Positions 52,750 through 61,991 of a stretch of DNA of 64,000 nt are shown here, piece by piece. Numbering within the stretch: the first letter of the stretch is position 1; each line of letters opens with the position of its first letter. The DNA is from Flavobacterium sp. SUN052 (GTDB lineage: Bacteria > Bacteroidota > Bacteroidia > Flavobacteriales > Flavobacteriaceae): NCBI RefSeq assembly GCF_028867935.1, contig NZ_JAPQNS010000015.1, positions 136,444 to 200,443 of the forward strand, given 5' to 3'. The position numbers were made by a program, and so were the translations under genes. The notes below the pieces were generated by a model. It saw only the letters and a program-made list of their open reading frames with translations. It made no database searches and was not told the origin of the DNA.

Positions 52750-52786
52750 AAAGCCTGCAAGACTCATTACAGACCTTGCAGGCTTT
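52750..52786 (+). terminator. Perfect 12-bp-arm terminator
   Basis: AAAGCCTGCAAG at 52750-52761 pairs exactly with CTTGCAGGCTTT at 52775-52786 around a 13-base loop. It lies 29 bases after the isomerase-like gene and before the leftward receptor relic that ends at 52803. Confidence 0.7.
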
Positions 52787-52802
52787 GCTATTGGCTATCA
52801 GA

Positions 52803-53853
52803 TCACCAGCCTGCCGGGCGCACAGCAACTCCACCGTCGTAGATTCGGGTAGAGTAGCCTTTGATAATGAAGGGTATCTCTTCCCGATTAATATCATTGA
52901 AGGTTGCCCCTACCGAGTCGGGATAAACGCGGGTCCCGTTGTATAGACGAAATTGCTGCTGAACGTCCAGAAATGACCCAGTTGATACTGGAACGAGAGG
53001 GCCACATTGTGCGGCCGGTCAATAGATGCCGGATACCAGTCTCCGCCGTTCACCTGCCGATTGGCGTACGGTGTGAGCACCCGCATAAACGCCCGCGAGA
53101 AGGTGTAAGCGGCCTGCCCGGTGGCCTCAATGGTTGGGTTAAGTAGTAGCGTAGCGCCGTTCCAGTATTCGACCAGGTTGCTCATACGCTTGTAATACCC
53201 TTCAATACCCAGTTCGATGCTGTTATCGGTTGTGTTATGAAACAGACCAGCCGCAAACTGATCGGCCATTTCAGCGGGAATATAGGCATTGGATAATTTC
53301 CAGAAATCGACTGGCGAAACTGCCGTTATGTTCTAAATCAGGTGCGGAAACTGCCGGGTCCGGTTATAGTTGCTCTTCGGTGCATCCCGCTTACTCAGGC
53401 CAATTCGTAGTCCAAGCCGGGTTTCCAGTCCGCCGTAGCTTTTAACAGCCTGCCCACTTCGGTAATTAAGAGTATCGGTTATGGTTTCGGAGCTTGGCGA
53501 TACGCCGGACAGGTAGTCATATATCGGGCCGGACCCACATTCTGATAGCGCACATACCGCAGGCCGCCCTACACGGTGAGCCAGGTAGTCAGTGCCCATT
53601 CATCGCTTACATAAGAAGTAGCTTCGCGTCTCTGTTCACGGCGCCCCCGGTAGAGGCCGAAAAGCGTTTAATCAGAAAGTTGGGGTAGGCAAACCTCCCG
53701 CGTGAGGGCTTTAAGAATATAGGATTCACCCAAGACTACCGGAATACACTTGATTGTTTTGCTGTCGAGCACTGTCCCCTGAAGATTGTATCCTCGCTGC
53801 GCCAGAACTGGACCAGAAAACAGAAACAAGGCGAATAGTAGATATTTTGGCAT
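52803..53853 (-). pseudogene. Degraded TonB-dependent receptor
   Basis: About 1.05 kb, against roughly 2.4 kb for an intact receptor. It starts with a good signal peptide and the beginning of a CarboxypepD-reg domain (MPKYLLFALFLFSGPVLAQ, GYNLQGTVLDSKTIKCIPVV), then breaks. Middle barrel pieces follow in shifted frame (SETITDTLNYRSGQAVKSYG, RLGLRIGLSKRDAPKSNYNR), then an in-frame TAG at 53333-53335. Next come barrel strands (SIELGIEGYYKRMSNLVEYW, DRPHNVALSFQYQLGHFW, FSSNFVYTTGPAFIP) and a frame change before the final stop. There are at least one nonsense change, two frame changes and large deletions. It is non-functional. Confidence 0.82.
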
Positions 53854-53897
53854 TCGTAAATGGTTTCAAGCAACAACCAGCCACTAAATTAACTGCA

Positions 53898-53931
53898 TTT
53901 GCCCGTCTGTTGAGCCCGTTTTGTATTATTG
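53898..53931 (+). promoter_or_regulatory. Candidate promoter of the MFS gene
   Basis: TTTG at 53898-53901, a 22-base spacer and TATTATTG at 53924-53931 (one base off TAnnTTTG). The first ATG of the MFS gene is 37 bases downstream, which supports 53969 over the TTG at 53921 as start. Confidence 0.4.
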
Positions 53932-53968
53932 TAGAAAGAATTTGTCTATACATCCCTTTTCCCACTGT

Positions 53969-55234
53969 ATGTCTGTTCCTACAACTCATGTTCCTGAGCG
54001 TACCGCCAGTGCCTCGCTTTTCAGTTTGCCCGTTATCGTGGCTGCCCTTGGCTACTTCGTCGATATTTACGACCTGCTGCTGTTTGGTATTGTCCGGGTC
54101 CCCAGCCTCAAAGACCTCGGTCTGAGCGCCGAACAAATATCAACGGTCGGCACCAGCATTCTGAACTGGCAAATGGGCGGGCTGTTGCTGGGCGGCATCT
54201 TGTGGGGTGTTCTGGGCGACAAGCGCGGCCGATTATCGGTATTGTTTGGCAGCATCATCACCTATTCCATTGCCAACATCGCCTGTGGTTTTGTGGATCA
54301 GGTTACATTTATGGAGCCGGTCAACTATTACGCCATGATGCGTTTCGTAGCGGGCGTTGGTCTGGCGGGCGAACTGGGTGCGGGGATCACGCTTGTAAGC
54401 GAGGTATTGCCTAAAGAACTCCGTGCTATCGGAACATCGCTGGTGGCCGGCATTGGCCTTTTTGGGGCCGTGGTAGCCTATTTCACCGTGAAATATTTTA
54501 GCTGGCAGATGGCTTTCTTCGTAGGCGGAGGCATGGGTATTGGTTTGCTACTTCTTCGGGTGGGTGTGGTTGAATCGGGGATGTTCAAAAACGTAACCGA
54601 ACAGCATGACGTGAACCGGGGGGATTTTCTCTCCTTTTTCACGAATGGCGAGCGGTTTAAGCGGTACCTCAAATGCATCGGCATTGGTCTTCCAACTTGG
54701 TTCGTCATTGGTATTCTGGCCACGCTGTCCAACGAGTTTGGCGTAGCGCTGGGTGTAGATGAGGAAATCAAACCTGGTCTGGCAATTATGTGGTGCTACG
54801 TTGGGCTAGCCACGGGCGACTTGCTGAGCGGGGTGTTGAGTCAATACCTGAAGTCGCGCAAGAAAGCCGTTGCCCTTATGATGGCCTTCACTTTGGTAAT
54901 CACCCTGATCTATCTGTTCGGTGGCGTTAAATCAGGTACGACATTTTACACCCTCTGCGGCCTGATGGGCTTTGGTATTGGGTACTGGGCCATGTTTGTG
55001 ACCATCGGAGCCGAGCAGTTTGGAACCAACCTCCGCGCAACGGCGGCTACCACCGTTCCGAACATGGTACGCGGCCTGGTTATTCCCATGACCATGACGT
55101 ACCAGTTTCTCAAACCCAGCATCGAAGTAATTTATGCGGGTGCTGTGGTGGGGCTTGTTGCCTTTGCATTAGGCTTCTACTCCACCCTAACCATACCCGA
55201 AACGCACGGGAAAGACCTGGATTATTTGGAGTAA
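53969..55234 (+). CDS. MFS transporter
   Basis: A 421-residue transporter of the major facilitator superfamily with 12 predicted helices. Motif A-like GVLGDKRGRLSVLFG lies between helices 2 and 3, and GLAGELGAGITLVSEVLPKE is typical of the sugar/carboxylate-porter group. Later signatures include GIGYWAMFVTIGAEQFGTNL and RATAATTVPNMVRG. It likely exchanges a small organic solute with protons at the inner membrane. The ATG at 53969 is preferred to a TTG at 53921. It is followed by an inverted-repeat element. Confidence 0.87.
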   Translation: MSVPTTHVPERTASASLFSLPVIVAALGYFVDIYDLLLFGIVRVPSLKDLGLSAEQISTVGTSILNWQMGGLLLGGILWGVLGDKRGRLSVLFGSIITYSIANIACGFVDQVTFMEPVNYYAMMRFVAGVGLAGELGAGITLVSEVLPKELRAIGTSLVAGIGLFGAVVAYFTVKYFSWQMAFFVGGGMGIGLLLLRVGVVESGMFKNVTEQHDVNRGDFLSFFTNGERFKRYLKCIGIGLPTWFVIGILATLSNEFGVALGVDEEIKPGLAIMWCYVGLATGDLLSGVLSQYLKSRKKAVALMMAFTLVITLIYLFGGVKSGTTFYTLCGLMGFGIGYWAMFVTIGAEQFGTNLRATAATTVPNMVRGLVIPMTMTYQFLKPSIEVIYAGAVVGLVAFALGFYSTLTIPETHGKDLDYLE

Positions 55235-55237
55235 TCT

Positions 55238-55344
55238 GAACCAAGATTTTTACAAGATTGAAAAGATTAAACAAGATGTTGGCTATTCCAGTGAATCGCG
55301 AAGCGCATCCTGTTTAATCTTTTCAATCCTGAAAATCTTGGTTC
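55238..55344. repeat. Long imperfect inverted repeat between convergent genes
   Basis: The segment 55238-55278 (GAACCAAGATTTTTACAAG, then GATTGAAAAGATTAAACAAG) is complementary, with few mismatches and one small indel, to 55306-55344, with a 27-base loop. It starts three bases after the MFS stop and ends 19 bases before the FAD-oxidoreductase stop, so it can terminate both. The sequence style (AACCAAGATTTT, TTAAACA(A/G)GAT) suggests a dispersed intergenic element of the genome, which cannot be tested from one window. Confidence 0.65.
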
Positions 55345-55362
55345 TCATTTTGTTCAGACCTC

Positions 55363-57036
55363 TTACAACTCTAGCTTCTGCCCGTCTTTCAGCAAAACAG
55401 CCCGGAGTTTTTCATAAGGGAGTTTCTGGGGAGAAACCTTGCTGTCGATTGACAGAACGGCGGCTGTTGCGGCCGATTGGCCCAGAATCATGAATACCGG
55501 CTCCATCCTGATCGAGCCATAGGCAATGTGCGAAGCCGACATACAGACCGGCACCAGCAGGTTATTACACTCGTTTTCTTTGGGTAAGATAGACCCGTAG
55601 GCGATTGAATACGGCTTGTCTGGATGCACCCCAATATCGCCTTCATCCTGCACAAAACCGTCGGCCTTCACATACCGTTGGGCGTTGTGGGCATCGAGCG
55701 AGTACGACCCCATACCCACGGAGTTTGGTACGGTTGTTTTGCCCAGTGCGTCGGCTTCTTTCATGACAAACTCACCCAGCATCCGGCGGGCTTCGCGGAT
55801 GTAAAGCTGGTGCGGCCAGCCGCCGTTGTCTTTGAATTCATCTTTCGGCAGGCCCCACTGCTGCATTTTCTCATGTACATCGGCCGGTACGCGCGGGTCG
55901 TTTTGCAAAAAGTACATCAATCCCTTTTGGTATAGTTCATGGTCCTTGATGATCGCTTTGCGCCGTTCGTAGGTAGCGTCGGGATAATCGTAGTTTTTGC
56001 CGAGGTAGTCGGTGCTGAACGGCCCGTGGTTGTTGGTATCGGTTTTGCGGTTCGGAATCGGGTCGTACTTGTCGAAGGTTTCAGTCCAGCCAGCGGCATA
56101 CACCCGCGCCAGCAATTCATAGCGTTTAGGGTCGTAGCCAGCGGGTTTGGCAAAGGGAATGCGGTTGTCGGGGTGGTTGCTTAAACACATCCGAAAGCAA
56201 TAGGCCTGAATCTTATTGTCGCCCGAGCCTTTTTCGGCAATGGGTTCCGCTGATACTTCGGGCAGGAGGCCACTTTTGGGATCACCAGCCACCACGTAAG
56301 GGCTGACGTTCTTTTTGAAATGATGACCGTGCTGAAACACTTCGGGCTGCACACCATTCCATGTTTCACCGTAGACGCTGTTGGCTTCGCGCCCGACGTG
56401 GTACTTCACCCCCGCTGCCGCCATCAGATCACCTTCGTACGTAACATCGATAAACATCTTGCCCTGGTACGTATTTCCGCTCAGGGTTTTGAACGACTGG
56501 ATGGTTGCTCCTTTTTTCTGCACACCCGTTGCTGATCGGTCGAGCCATTCGTCGCGGTAAATCGTAAGCTTGTTTTCACGCACGAAATCCTCAAAAACCT
56601 GTTCGGCAGCATGCGGCTCAAAAATCCACATGGTGCGTGCGGCCCCGTCGATGGCGGGTGTACCTTGCCCCTTGTTGCCGTACTCGCTACGTTTCTGCCA
56701 GTTCCACGACGCATCTTTTTGGTAATGGTCATAGAGCCGCTGGTAGAAGTTACGCGACAGCCCACCAATCACTGCCTTGTTACCCGTATCAGTGAAACCC
56801 AACCCGCCCGCCGAGAGGCCACCGAGATGTTTATCGGGCGAAACGATGATGACGGTCTTACCCATCTTTTTGACTTGTACAGCCGCCGTAACAGCCGCCG
56901 ACGTACCGCCGTAAATAATCACATCGGCCTGGCGAGTGGCGGTTGGGCGGTTGGCGGCAGGGCTAGCGTGGGCCTTGTGAACGGACAGTAAACTGATGAG
57001 GCTAAATAGCCAGTAAATGATCAGGCGTGTTTTCAT
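55363..57036 (-). CDS. FAD-dependent oxidoreductase (FAD_oxidored family)
   Basis: A 557-residue exported flavoprotein (signal MKTRLIIYWLFSLISLLSVH). The FAD-binding Rossmann start is ADVIIYGGTSAAVTAAVQVK with an altered glycine loop, then VIIVSPDKHLGGLSAGGLGF. Further conserved points are MFIDVTYEGDLMAAAGVKYH and the late block NECNNLLVPVCMSASHIAYG, with GQSAATAAVLSI at the C-terminal FAD contact. This PF12831 family is common in polysaccharide or sugar-acid loci; its substrate here is unknown. It is the last gene of the leftward SusC/SusD unit. Confidence 0.88.
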   Translation of the reverse strand: MKTRLIIYWLFSLISLLSVHKAHASPAANRPTATRQADVIIYGGTSAAVTAAVQVKKMGKTVIIVSPDKHLGGLSAGGLGFTDTGNKAVIGGLSRNFYQRLYDHYQKDASWNWQKRSEYGNKGQGTPAIDGAARTMWIFEPHAAEQVFEDFVRENKLTIYRDEWLDRSATGVQKKGATIQSFKTLSGNTYQGKMFIDVTYEGDLMAAAGVKYHVGREANSVYGETWNGVQPEVFQHGHHFKKNVSPYVVAGDPKSGLLPEVSAEPIAEKGSGDNKIQAYCFRMCLSNHPDNRIPFAKPAGYDPKRYELLARVYAAGWTETFDKYDPIPNRKTDTNNHGPFSTDYLGKNYDYPDATYERRKAIIKDHELYQKGLMYFLQNDPRVPADVHEKMQQWGLPKDEFKDNGGWPHQLYIREARRMLGEFVMKEADALGKTTVPNSVGMGSYSLDAHNAQRYVKADGFVQDEGDIGVHPDKPYSIAYGSILPKENECNNLLVPVCMSASHIAYGSIRMEPVFMILGQSAATAAVLSIDSKVSPQKLPYEKLRAVLLKDGQKLEL

Positions 57037-57088
57037 AGTTGAAGGAAAAGGTCTTTGATTCCACTAAATAGAAGCGATTCCTGTAGAA

Positions 57089-58522
57089 TCAATACCCTTC
57101 GTTCTGCGTCAAGTTTGGATTTACGTCGCGCTCCGTTTGCGGAATGGGGAAAAGATAATGCCGGTTCTCAACCTTGATAGTTGGATTCTGGGCAGTTATA
57201 GCCGGTATAAGCCGCTTGGTTCTGACCAGATCGTACCAACGATGCCCTTCGAAGGCCAGCTCAAGCCGGCGTTCGAGCAGCAAGCTGTCGCGGAACTGGG
57301 CCTGGTTCAGGTTAGCCGTGAGATTGGGCAAACCCGCCCGATTACGAACACGGTTAATGGCGCGGTAAGCCTCTGCATCATTGCCACTTTGTTCGTTCAA
57401 TGACTCAGCATACATCAGCAACACATCGGCGTAGCGGAGAATGGGATAGTTGTTTCCAGCTTCACCATTGGCTGTTGCAGTGGGGTCCAGGTATTTGGCC
57501 ACATAACCCGGAAACGACACGCTTGCCGGAGCTGCGGGCGTGCTGGTGGGCGTGTATAAGCGGATTGTTACGTTTCGGCGCTTATCGTCGCTTCGGTACG
57601 TACGGTACAGATTTTCAGTAACCGGATCATCGCCAAAACCGGCCACACCGTTAACCCGGTCGAAATTGGGGCGCATGTAGCCCTGCATCCAGCTTCCTTC
57701 GTTGAAGCCACCGCCAATAGCCTGAACCTCGAAAATTGACTCTTTGCCGTTCTCGTTGGCAATTAGAAATACATCGGCAAAGTTGGCCCACAGGTCGTAG
57801 CCTGCGCCCAGATCCATTACCTCCTTCGCTTTGGCGGAGGCTTTTGTCCACTCCTGCCGGGTCAAATACACTTTGGCCAGAAAAGCTTTAGCTGCCCCTT
57901 TCGTCGCCCGTCCCTTGTCGGCCGTACTGTAGGTAGTTGGCAACACGTTTTCCGCATCCGTAAAATCCTGAATGATCTGCTTGTACACATCCTCTATTGG
58001 GGCTCGCGTCACCGTCAGATTGTTGAGGGAGGTGGTCTCCTCTAGTTGCAGCGGAACCGCGCCAAACAGCCGAACCAGTGTGAAGTAATAAAAGCCCCGC
58101 ATAAATTTAGCTTCGGCAACGTACCGGCTCCTGAGGTCATTGTCCATGGCAATAGCGGGCACCCGTGCGATTACCGTATTAGCCCGGTTGATGGCCCGGT
58201 ACGTGGTACTCCAAATGGATTGAAAGGTTGATGTCGCGGGGGTAAATGCATACCGATCAAGGTCATTTTTTGCCTGATTAGCCGTTGACCGGCCTCCACC
58301 CCATTCAGCATCGTCGGTTGCCTGATCCTGCAAAATCCACATCACCTGGTTGTACATTTCGGAGGTGTTGAGGAGGTCGTATACTGAACTGACGGCAGCT
58401 TTGGCGTCGTCGGCATTTCGGTAAAAATTTTCGGGGGTAAAACTCGATTCCGGTGTTTGTTCCAGTACTTCACAGGCCGATAGCCCGATTAGAACAAATA
58501 GTATTGATAGCGTCTTTTTCAT
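57089..58522 (-). CDS. SusD/RagB family nutrient-binding lipoprotein
   Basis: A 477-residue surface lipoprotein (MKKTLSILFVLIGLSACE, lipobox Cys17). It shows SusD signatures: EQTPESSFTPENFYRNADDA near the start, TPR-like helices (FMRGFYYFTLVRLFGAVPLQ, AAKAFLAKVYLTRQEWTKAS) and the C-terminal block RYADVLLMYAESLNEQSGND with NRVRNRAGLPNL and ERRLELAFEGHRWYDLVRTK. It caps the SusC porin encoded just upstream and binds the imported ligand. It lies 33 bases from susC. Ligand identity cannot be read from sequence. Confidence 0.94.
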   Translation of the reverse strand: MKKTLSILFVLIGLSACEVLEQTPESSFTPENFYRNADDAKAAVSSVYDLLNTSEMYNQVMWILQDQATDDAEWGGGRSTANQAKNDLDRYAFTPATSTFQSIWSTTYRAINRANTVIARVPAIAMDNDLRSRYVAEAKFMRGFYYFTLVRLFGAVPLQLEETTSLNNLTVTRAPIEDVYKQIIQDFTDAENVLPTTYSTADKGRATKGAAKAFLAKVYLTRQEWTKASAKAKEVMDLGAGYDLWANFADVFLIANENGKESIFEVQAIGGGFNEGSWMQGYMRPNFDRVNGVAGFGDDPVTENLYRTYRSDDKRRNVTIRLYTPTSTPAAPASVSFPGYVAKYLDPTATANGEAGNNYPILRYADVLLMYAESLNEQSGNDAEAYRAINRVRNRAGLPNLTANLNQAQFRDSLLLERRLELAFEGHRWYDLVRTKRLIPAITAQNPTIKVENRHYLFPIPQTERDVNPNLTQNEGY

Positions 58523-58555
58523 GTTGGTTCACGTGTTGAAAAGGAATGATTTGTA

Positions 58556-61500
58556 CTAAAAACCTACGTTAAGACCAAATAGAAGGGTTTTTGCGGCCGG
58601 GTAGCTGCCGTAGTCAAAACCCTGGCTGCGGCTATCCTGCGCAAAGCGGTTTACTTCCGGATCGTAGCCCGAATAGCGAGTCCAGGTGGCGTAATTCTGA
58701 GCCGACACATACACCCGAATCGACTGCATATGAAGTTTGTTCATCACCGCCGTTGGCAGGGTGTAGGCAAGTTGTACGTTTTTCAAGCGCAGGTACGAAC
58801 CATCTTCAATCTGCCGGGTCGAAATCCGGTTGGCCGGCCGGGTAGTGGAAGCCCGCGGTATGTCGGAATTGGTGTTGGTAGGTGTCCAGCGGTTAAGCAT
58901 ATCCCGGTCCTGGTTATTGGTTCCGTTCAGGTATTCCAGCTCGAAACGATTCGCGTTCAGAATCTGATTGCCCGACACACCCTGCAAAAAGGCGGTTAGT
59001 TCGAATCCCCGGTAGCTAAACGTATTACTAATTCCACCAAGCAGTTTGGGTTGTGCCCGACCAATAATAGTACGGTCGTTATCATCAATCTTTTTGTCGC
59101 CGTTCAGGTCGGCATATTTACGGTCGCCGGGTTTACGTGCCTGCGGATCGGCCAGCGCCGTTAATTCATCGGCAGATTGGTACAGTCCATTGGTAACGTA
59201 GCCATAAAATGACCCTAGTGGCTCGCCCACCCGGATAATACCCGAATTAACGTTTTGAGCAATGTTGGCCACCTGACCGGCAAAAATCTGCGGAGTACCG
59301 CCAATGTCTAACACCCGGTTCCGGTTAGCGGCTATGTTAACATCAGTCGTCCACTTAAATGCCTTGTCGATGTTTCGGGACGAGACACTGAGTTCGACGC
59401 CCCGGTTTTCGACCCGGCCCAGGTTTTTGAAGGCACTCGAATAGCCCGACGTACTCGGAATAGTTACGTTGAGCAGAAGGTCTTTGGTACGCTTCAGATA
59501 CACATCGGCGGTAAGCGTAATGCGGTTGTTCAGCAATCCAACATCGATCCCCAGGTCAGCCTGGCTGGTTGTTTCCCACGACAAGTCGGGGTTGGCAATC
59601 TGGTTGGGTCCAATCCCCGTCGATACCACGCCCCCGAACACGTAGTTCTGAGTAGATAACAGTGAATAGGACGGGTAATCACCGATACCATCCTGATTAC
59701 CAGTAAGGCCGTAGGTAGCGCGCAGCTTAAGATCACTCAAAACAGGTACGTTTTTAAGGAAGCTTTCTTCCGACACGCGCCAGGCTATTGCGGCCGATGG
59801 AAAGTAACCGTAGCGTTTGTTGGCCCCAAACCGCGACGAGCCATCGGTTCGAAATGAAGCCGTGAACAAATAGCGATCCCGATAGCCGTAATTAACCCGC
59901 GCCAGATACGAGGTCAACCCCCACGTTCCGATTCCTGATGAGGGCACCAACGGCACTGATCCAGACCCCAGGTTGCCTGAGCCTAAATTATCGTTCACGA
60001 AATTGCGCGAGGCTGCCGTACTGCTCTCCGAGCGATTGGCCTGTTGGGTATAGCCTAACAGCAAATTAAGGTTATGCACCGACGCAAAGGTGCGGTTGTA
60101 GGTCAGGAGGTTTTCGTTGAGCCAGGTTAGCGATTGCCCATTGAAAATGCTAGCGACGCCACCCTGAGCCAACCCGCTCGATACGCTGCGGGGCAGATAA
60201 GAATCCTGCTTTTGCAGAATAGCATCTACACCCAGCGATACCCGTAAGTTCAAGCCATCTATAATCTGATAATCGCCAAATACATTGCCAAAAGCCCGGA
60301 ACGCTGTATTCCGATTTTTGCTTTCACGAGCCAGAGCCGCCGGGTTATCGGCCGTGAAGCTAAGGGCCGGGTTGGTGGTCAAATAGGTTCCGTCGGGGTT
60401 ATAAACCGGCAGGATGGGCGGAAACTGGAGAGCGGCAATTGTTACTAAACCGGCGCTTCCCAGATCGCCGTCGGTGCGCGACTGATTGGTTACGGTGCGA
60501 CTGATGGTAAGGCTGTTACCTACCTTAATTTTGTTGGTAAGCTTCCGGTCGAGATTCAGGCGAAGCGAGTACCGGTCAAAATTGGAGTTGGTGACGATAC
60601 CATCCTGTTTGAAATAGCCACCCGCCAGCACATATTGGGTTTTCTCGTCGCCCCCGCTCATAGACAACTGATAGTTCTGGATTGGTGCCGACCGGAAAAT
60701 CTCCCGTTGCCAGTCGGTGCCCTCACCAAAGGCGTCAACCTGGGCGGGCGTGTATACGGCAGCCCGGCCTTCGTTGGTATTGGCATCGTTCACAAACTGC
60801 GCGTATTCGCGGGCATTCAATACGGGGTAGTATTTACGGACCTCCTGCACCCCGTAATAGCTTTCGAAATTAATAGTCGATTTCCCCGCTTTGCCCCGTT
60901 TGGTGGTGATGATAACAACCCCATTGGCCCCGCGTGAACCATAGATCGCCGTTGAAGAGGCATCTTTTAGTACGGTCATTGTTTCAATATCGCTGGGATT
61001 CAAGGTGCTCAGTACGTTGAAGCTCGATCCGCTACCCGCTCCGTTATTTTTAAACGGAATCCCATCAATCACATATAGGGGCTCGTTATCACCCTGAATT
61101 GAGTTGCCCCCCCGAATTCGGATCGTTGTAGTGCCCCCAGGCGCACCGGAGTTTTGGGTGATCTGCACCCCGGCGGCCCGGCCCTGCAACGCCTGATCGA
61201 GCGAAGTAACCGCTACTTTTTTGAGTTCTTCCACCGGCACCGTAACCACAGAGCCCGTCAGGTCGCTTTTGCGGACCTGTCCATAACCCACCACGACTAC
61301 TTCGCTCAGCGATTTTTCGTCGGCTTTCATGCTAATGTCCACAACTGATCGGTTTCCCACCACAGCCTCCTGCGAGGCATAGCCCACAAAGGAGAACACC
61401 AGCGTAATGGTCCGGTCGGGTACGCTCAGGCGGTACTTGCCGTCGGGGTTGGTGGTGGTACCGCGTTGGGTGCCTTTCACGACCACGCTCACACCCGGAA

Positions 61501-61963
61501 GCCCTTGTCCGGTTTCATCAGTAACGGTGCCGGTAATCGTTTCATCGACGGCTTCAATGGATAGAACATCCGATGTTTTACGGGGCATCGGCACATCGTT
61601 TACGGGCGGTATTGTGCGCGTTAGGGCCACTTGCTTGCCCGTAACCACGTAACTTACCCGCATCGGTTTCAGGAGTCGTTCGAGCACTGCACCCAGCCGT
61701 TCGTCGCTGGCCACAAGATCGACTTTCTGATCGGGTCGAACCACTTCGCGACTATATACAAATTTGATGTGGGCTGTTCGTTCGATGGCGGTCAGCACCT
61801 GTCGGACCGTACTGTTTTCCAGGCGGATAGTTACCCGCTGTTCGAGCAATTCCTGGGCATTGGTGGCCAGAGCGGAGTTCATTAGCAACGCTGTCAGAAG
61901 CAGTTGCAGGAGCGAAACCTTCATAACAAAACGTAGGGTTTCCGGAGATAGAGTTAGCAACAT
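58556..61963 (-). CDS. SusC/RagA family TonB-linked outer-membrane importer
   Basis: About 1135 residues from the ATG at 61963. A GTG at 62062 would overlap fecR by 71 bases and an ATG at 61924 is also possible. The signal MKVSLLQLLLTALLMNSALA is followed by a secretin/TonB short N-terminal domain (VTIRLENSTVRQVLTAIERT) that lets FecR-type anti-sigma factors sense the porin. Then come CarboxypepD-reg (GTVTDETGQGLPGVSVVVKG), the plug (VAVTSLDQALQGRAAGVQIT, RIRGGNSIQGDNEPLYVIDG, IYGSRGANGVVIITTKRGK) and a long barrel ending AAKTLLFGLNVGF. It imports an unidentified oligomer with SusD. Confidence 0.95.
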   Translation of the reverse strand: MLLTLSPETLRFVMKVSLLQLLLTALLMNSALATNAQELLEQRVTIRLENSTVRQVLTAIERTAHIKFVYSREVVRPDQKVDLVASDERLGAVLERLLKPMRVSYVVTGKQVALTRTIPPVNDVPMPRKTSDVLSIEAVDETITGTVTDETGQGLPGVSVVVKGTQRGTTTNPDGKYRLSVPDRTITLVFSFVGYASQEAVVGNRSVVDISMKADEKSLSEVVVVGYGQVRKSDLTGSVVTVPVEELKKVAVTSLDQALQGRAAGVQITQNSGAPGGTTTIRIRGGNSIQGDNEPLYVIDGIPFKNNGAGSGSSFNVLSTLNPSDIETMTVLKDASSTAIYGSRGANGVVIITTKRGKAGKSTINFESYYGVQEVRKYYPVLNAREYAQFVNDANTNEGRAAVYTPAQVDAFGEGTDWQREIFRSAPIQNYQLSMSGGDEKTQYVLAGGYFKQDGIVTNSNFDRYSLRLNLDRKLTNKIKVGNSLTISRTVTNQSRTDGDLGSAGLVTIAALQFPPILPVYNPDGTYLTTNPALSFTADNPAALARESKNRNTAFRAFGNVFGDYQIIDGLNLRVSLGVDAILQKQDSYLPRSVSSGLAQGGVASIFNGQSLTWLNENLLTYNRTFASVHNLNLLLGYTQQANRSESSTAASRNFVNDNLGSGNLGSGSVPLVPSSGIGTWGLTSYLARVNYGYRDRYLFTASFRTDGSSRFGANKRYGYFPSAAIAWRVSEESFLKNVPVLSDLKLRATYGLTGNQDGIGDYPSYSLLSTQNYVFGGVVSTGIGPNQIANPDLSWETTSQADLGIDVGLLNNRITLTADVYLKRTKDLLLNVTIPSTSGYSSAFKNLGRVENRGVELSVSSRNIDKAFKWTTDVNIAANRNRVLDIGGTPQIFAGQVANIAQNVNSGIIRVGEPLGSFYGYVTNGLYQSADELTALADPQARKPGDRKYADLNGDKKIDDNDRTIIGRAQPKLLGGISNTFSYRGFELTAFLQGVSGNQILNANRFELEYLNGTNNQDRDMLNRWTPTNTNSDIPRASTTRPANRISTRQIEDGSYLRLKNVQLAYTLPTAVMNKLHMQSIRVYVSAQNYATWTRYSGYDPEVNRFAQDSRSQGFDYGSYPAAKTLLFGLNVGF

Positions 61964-61991
61964 TCGATGTACTGGGTTGAACAATGTGGCT

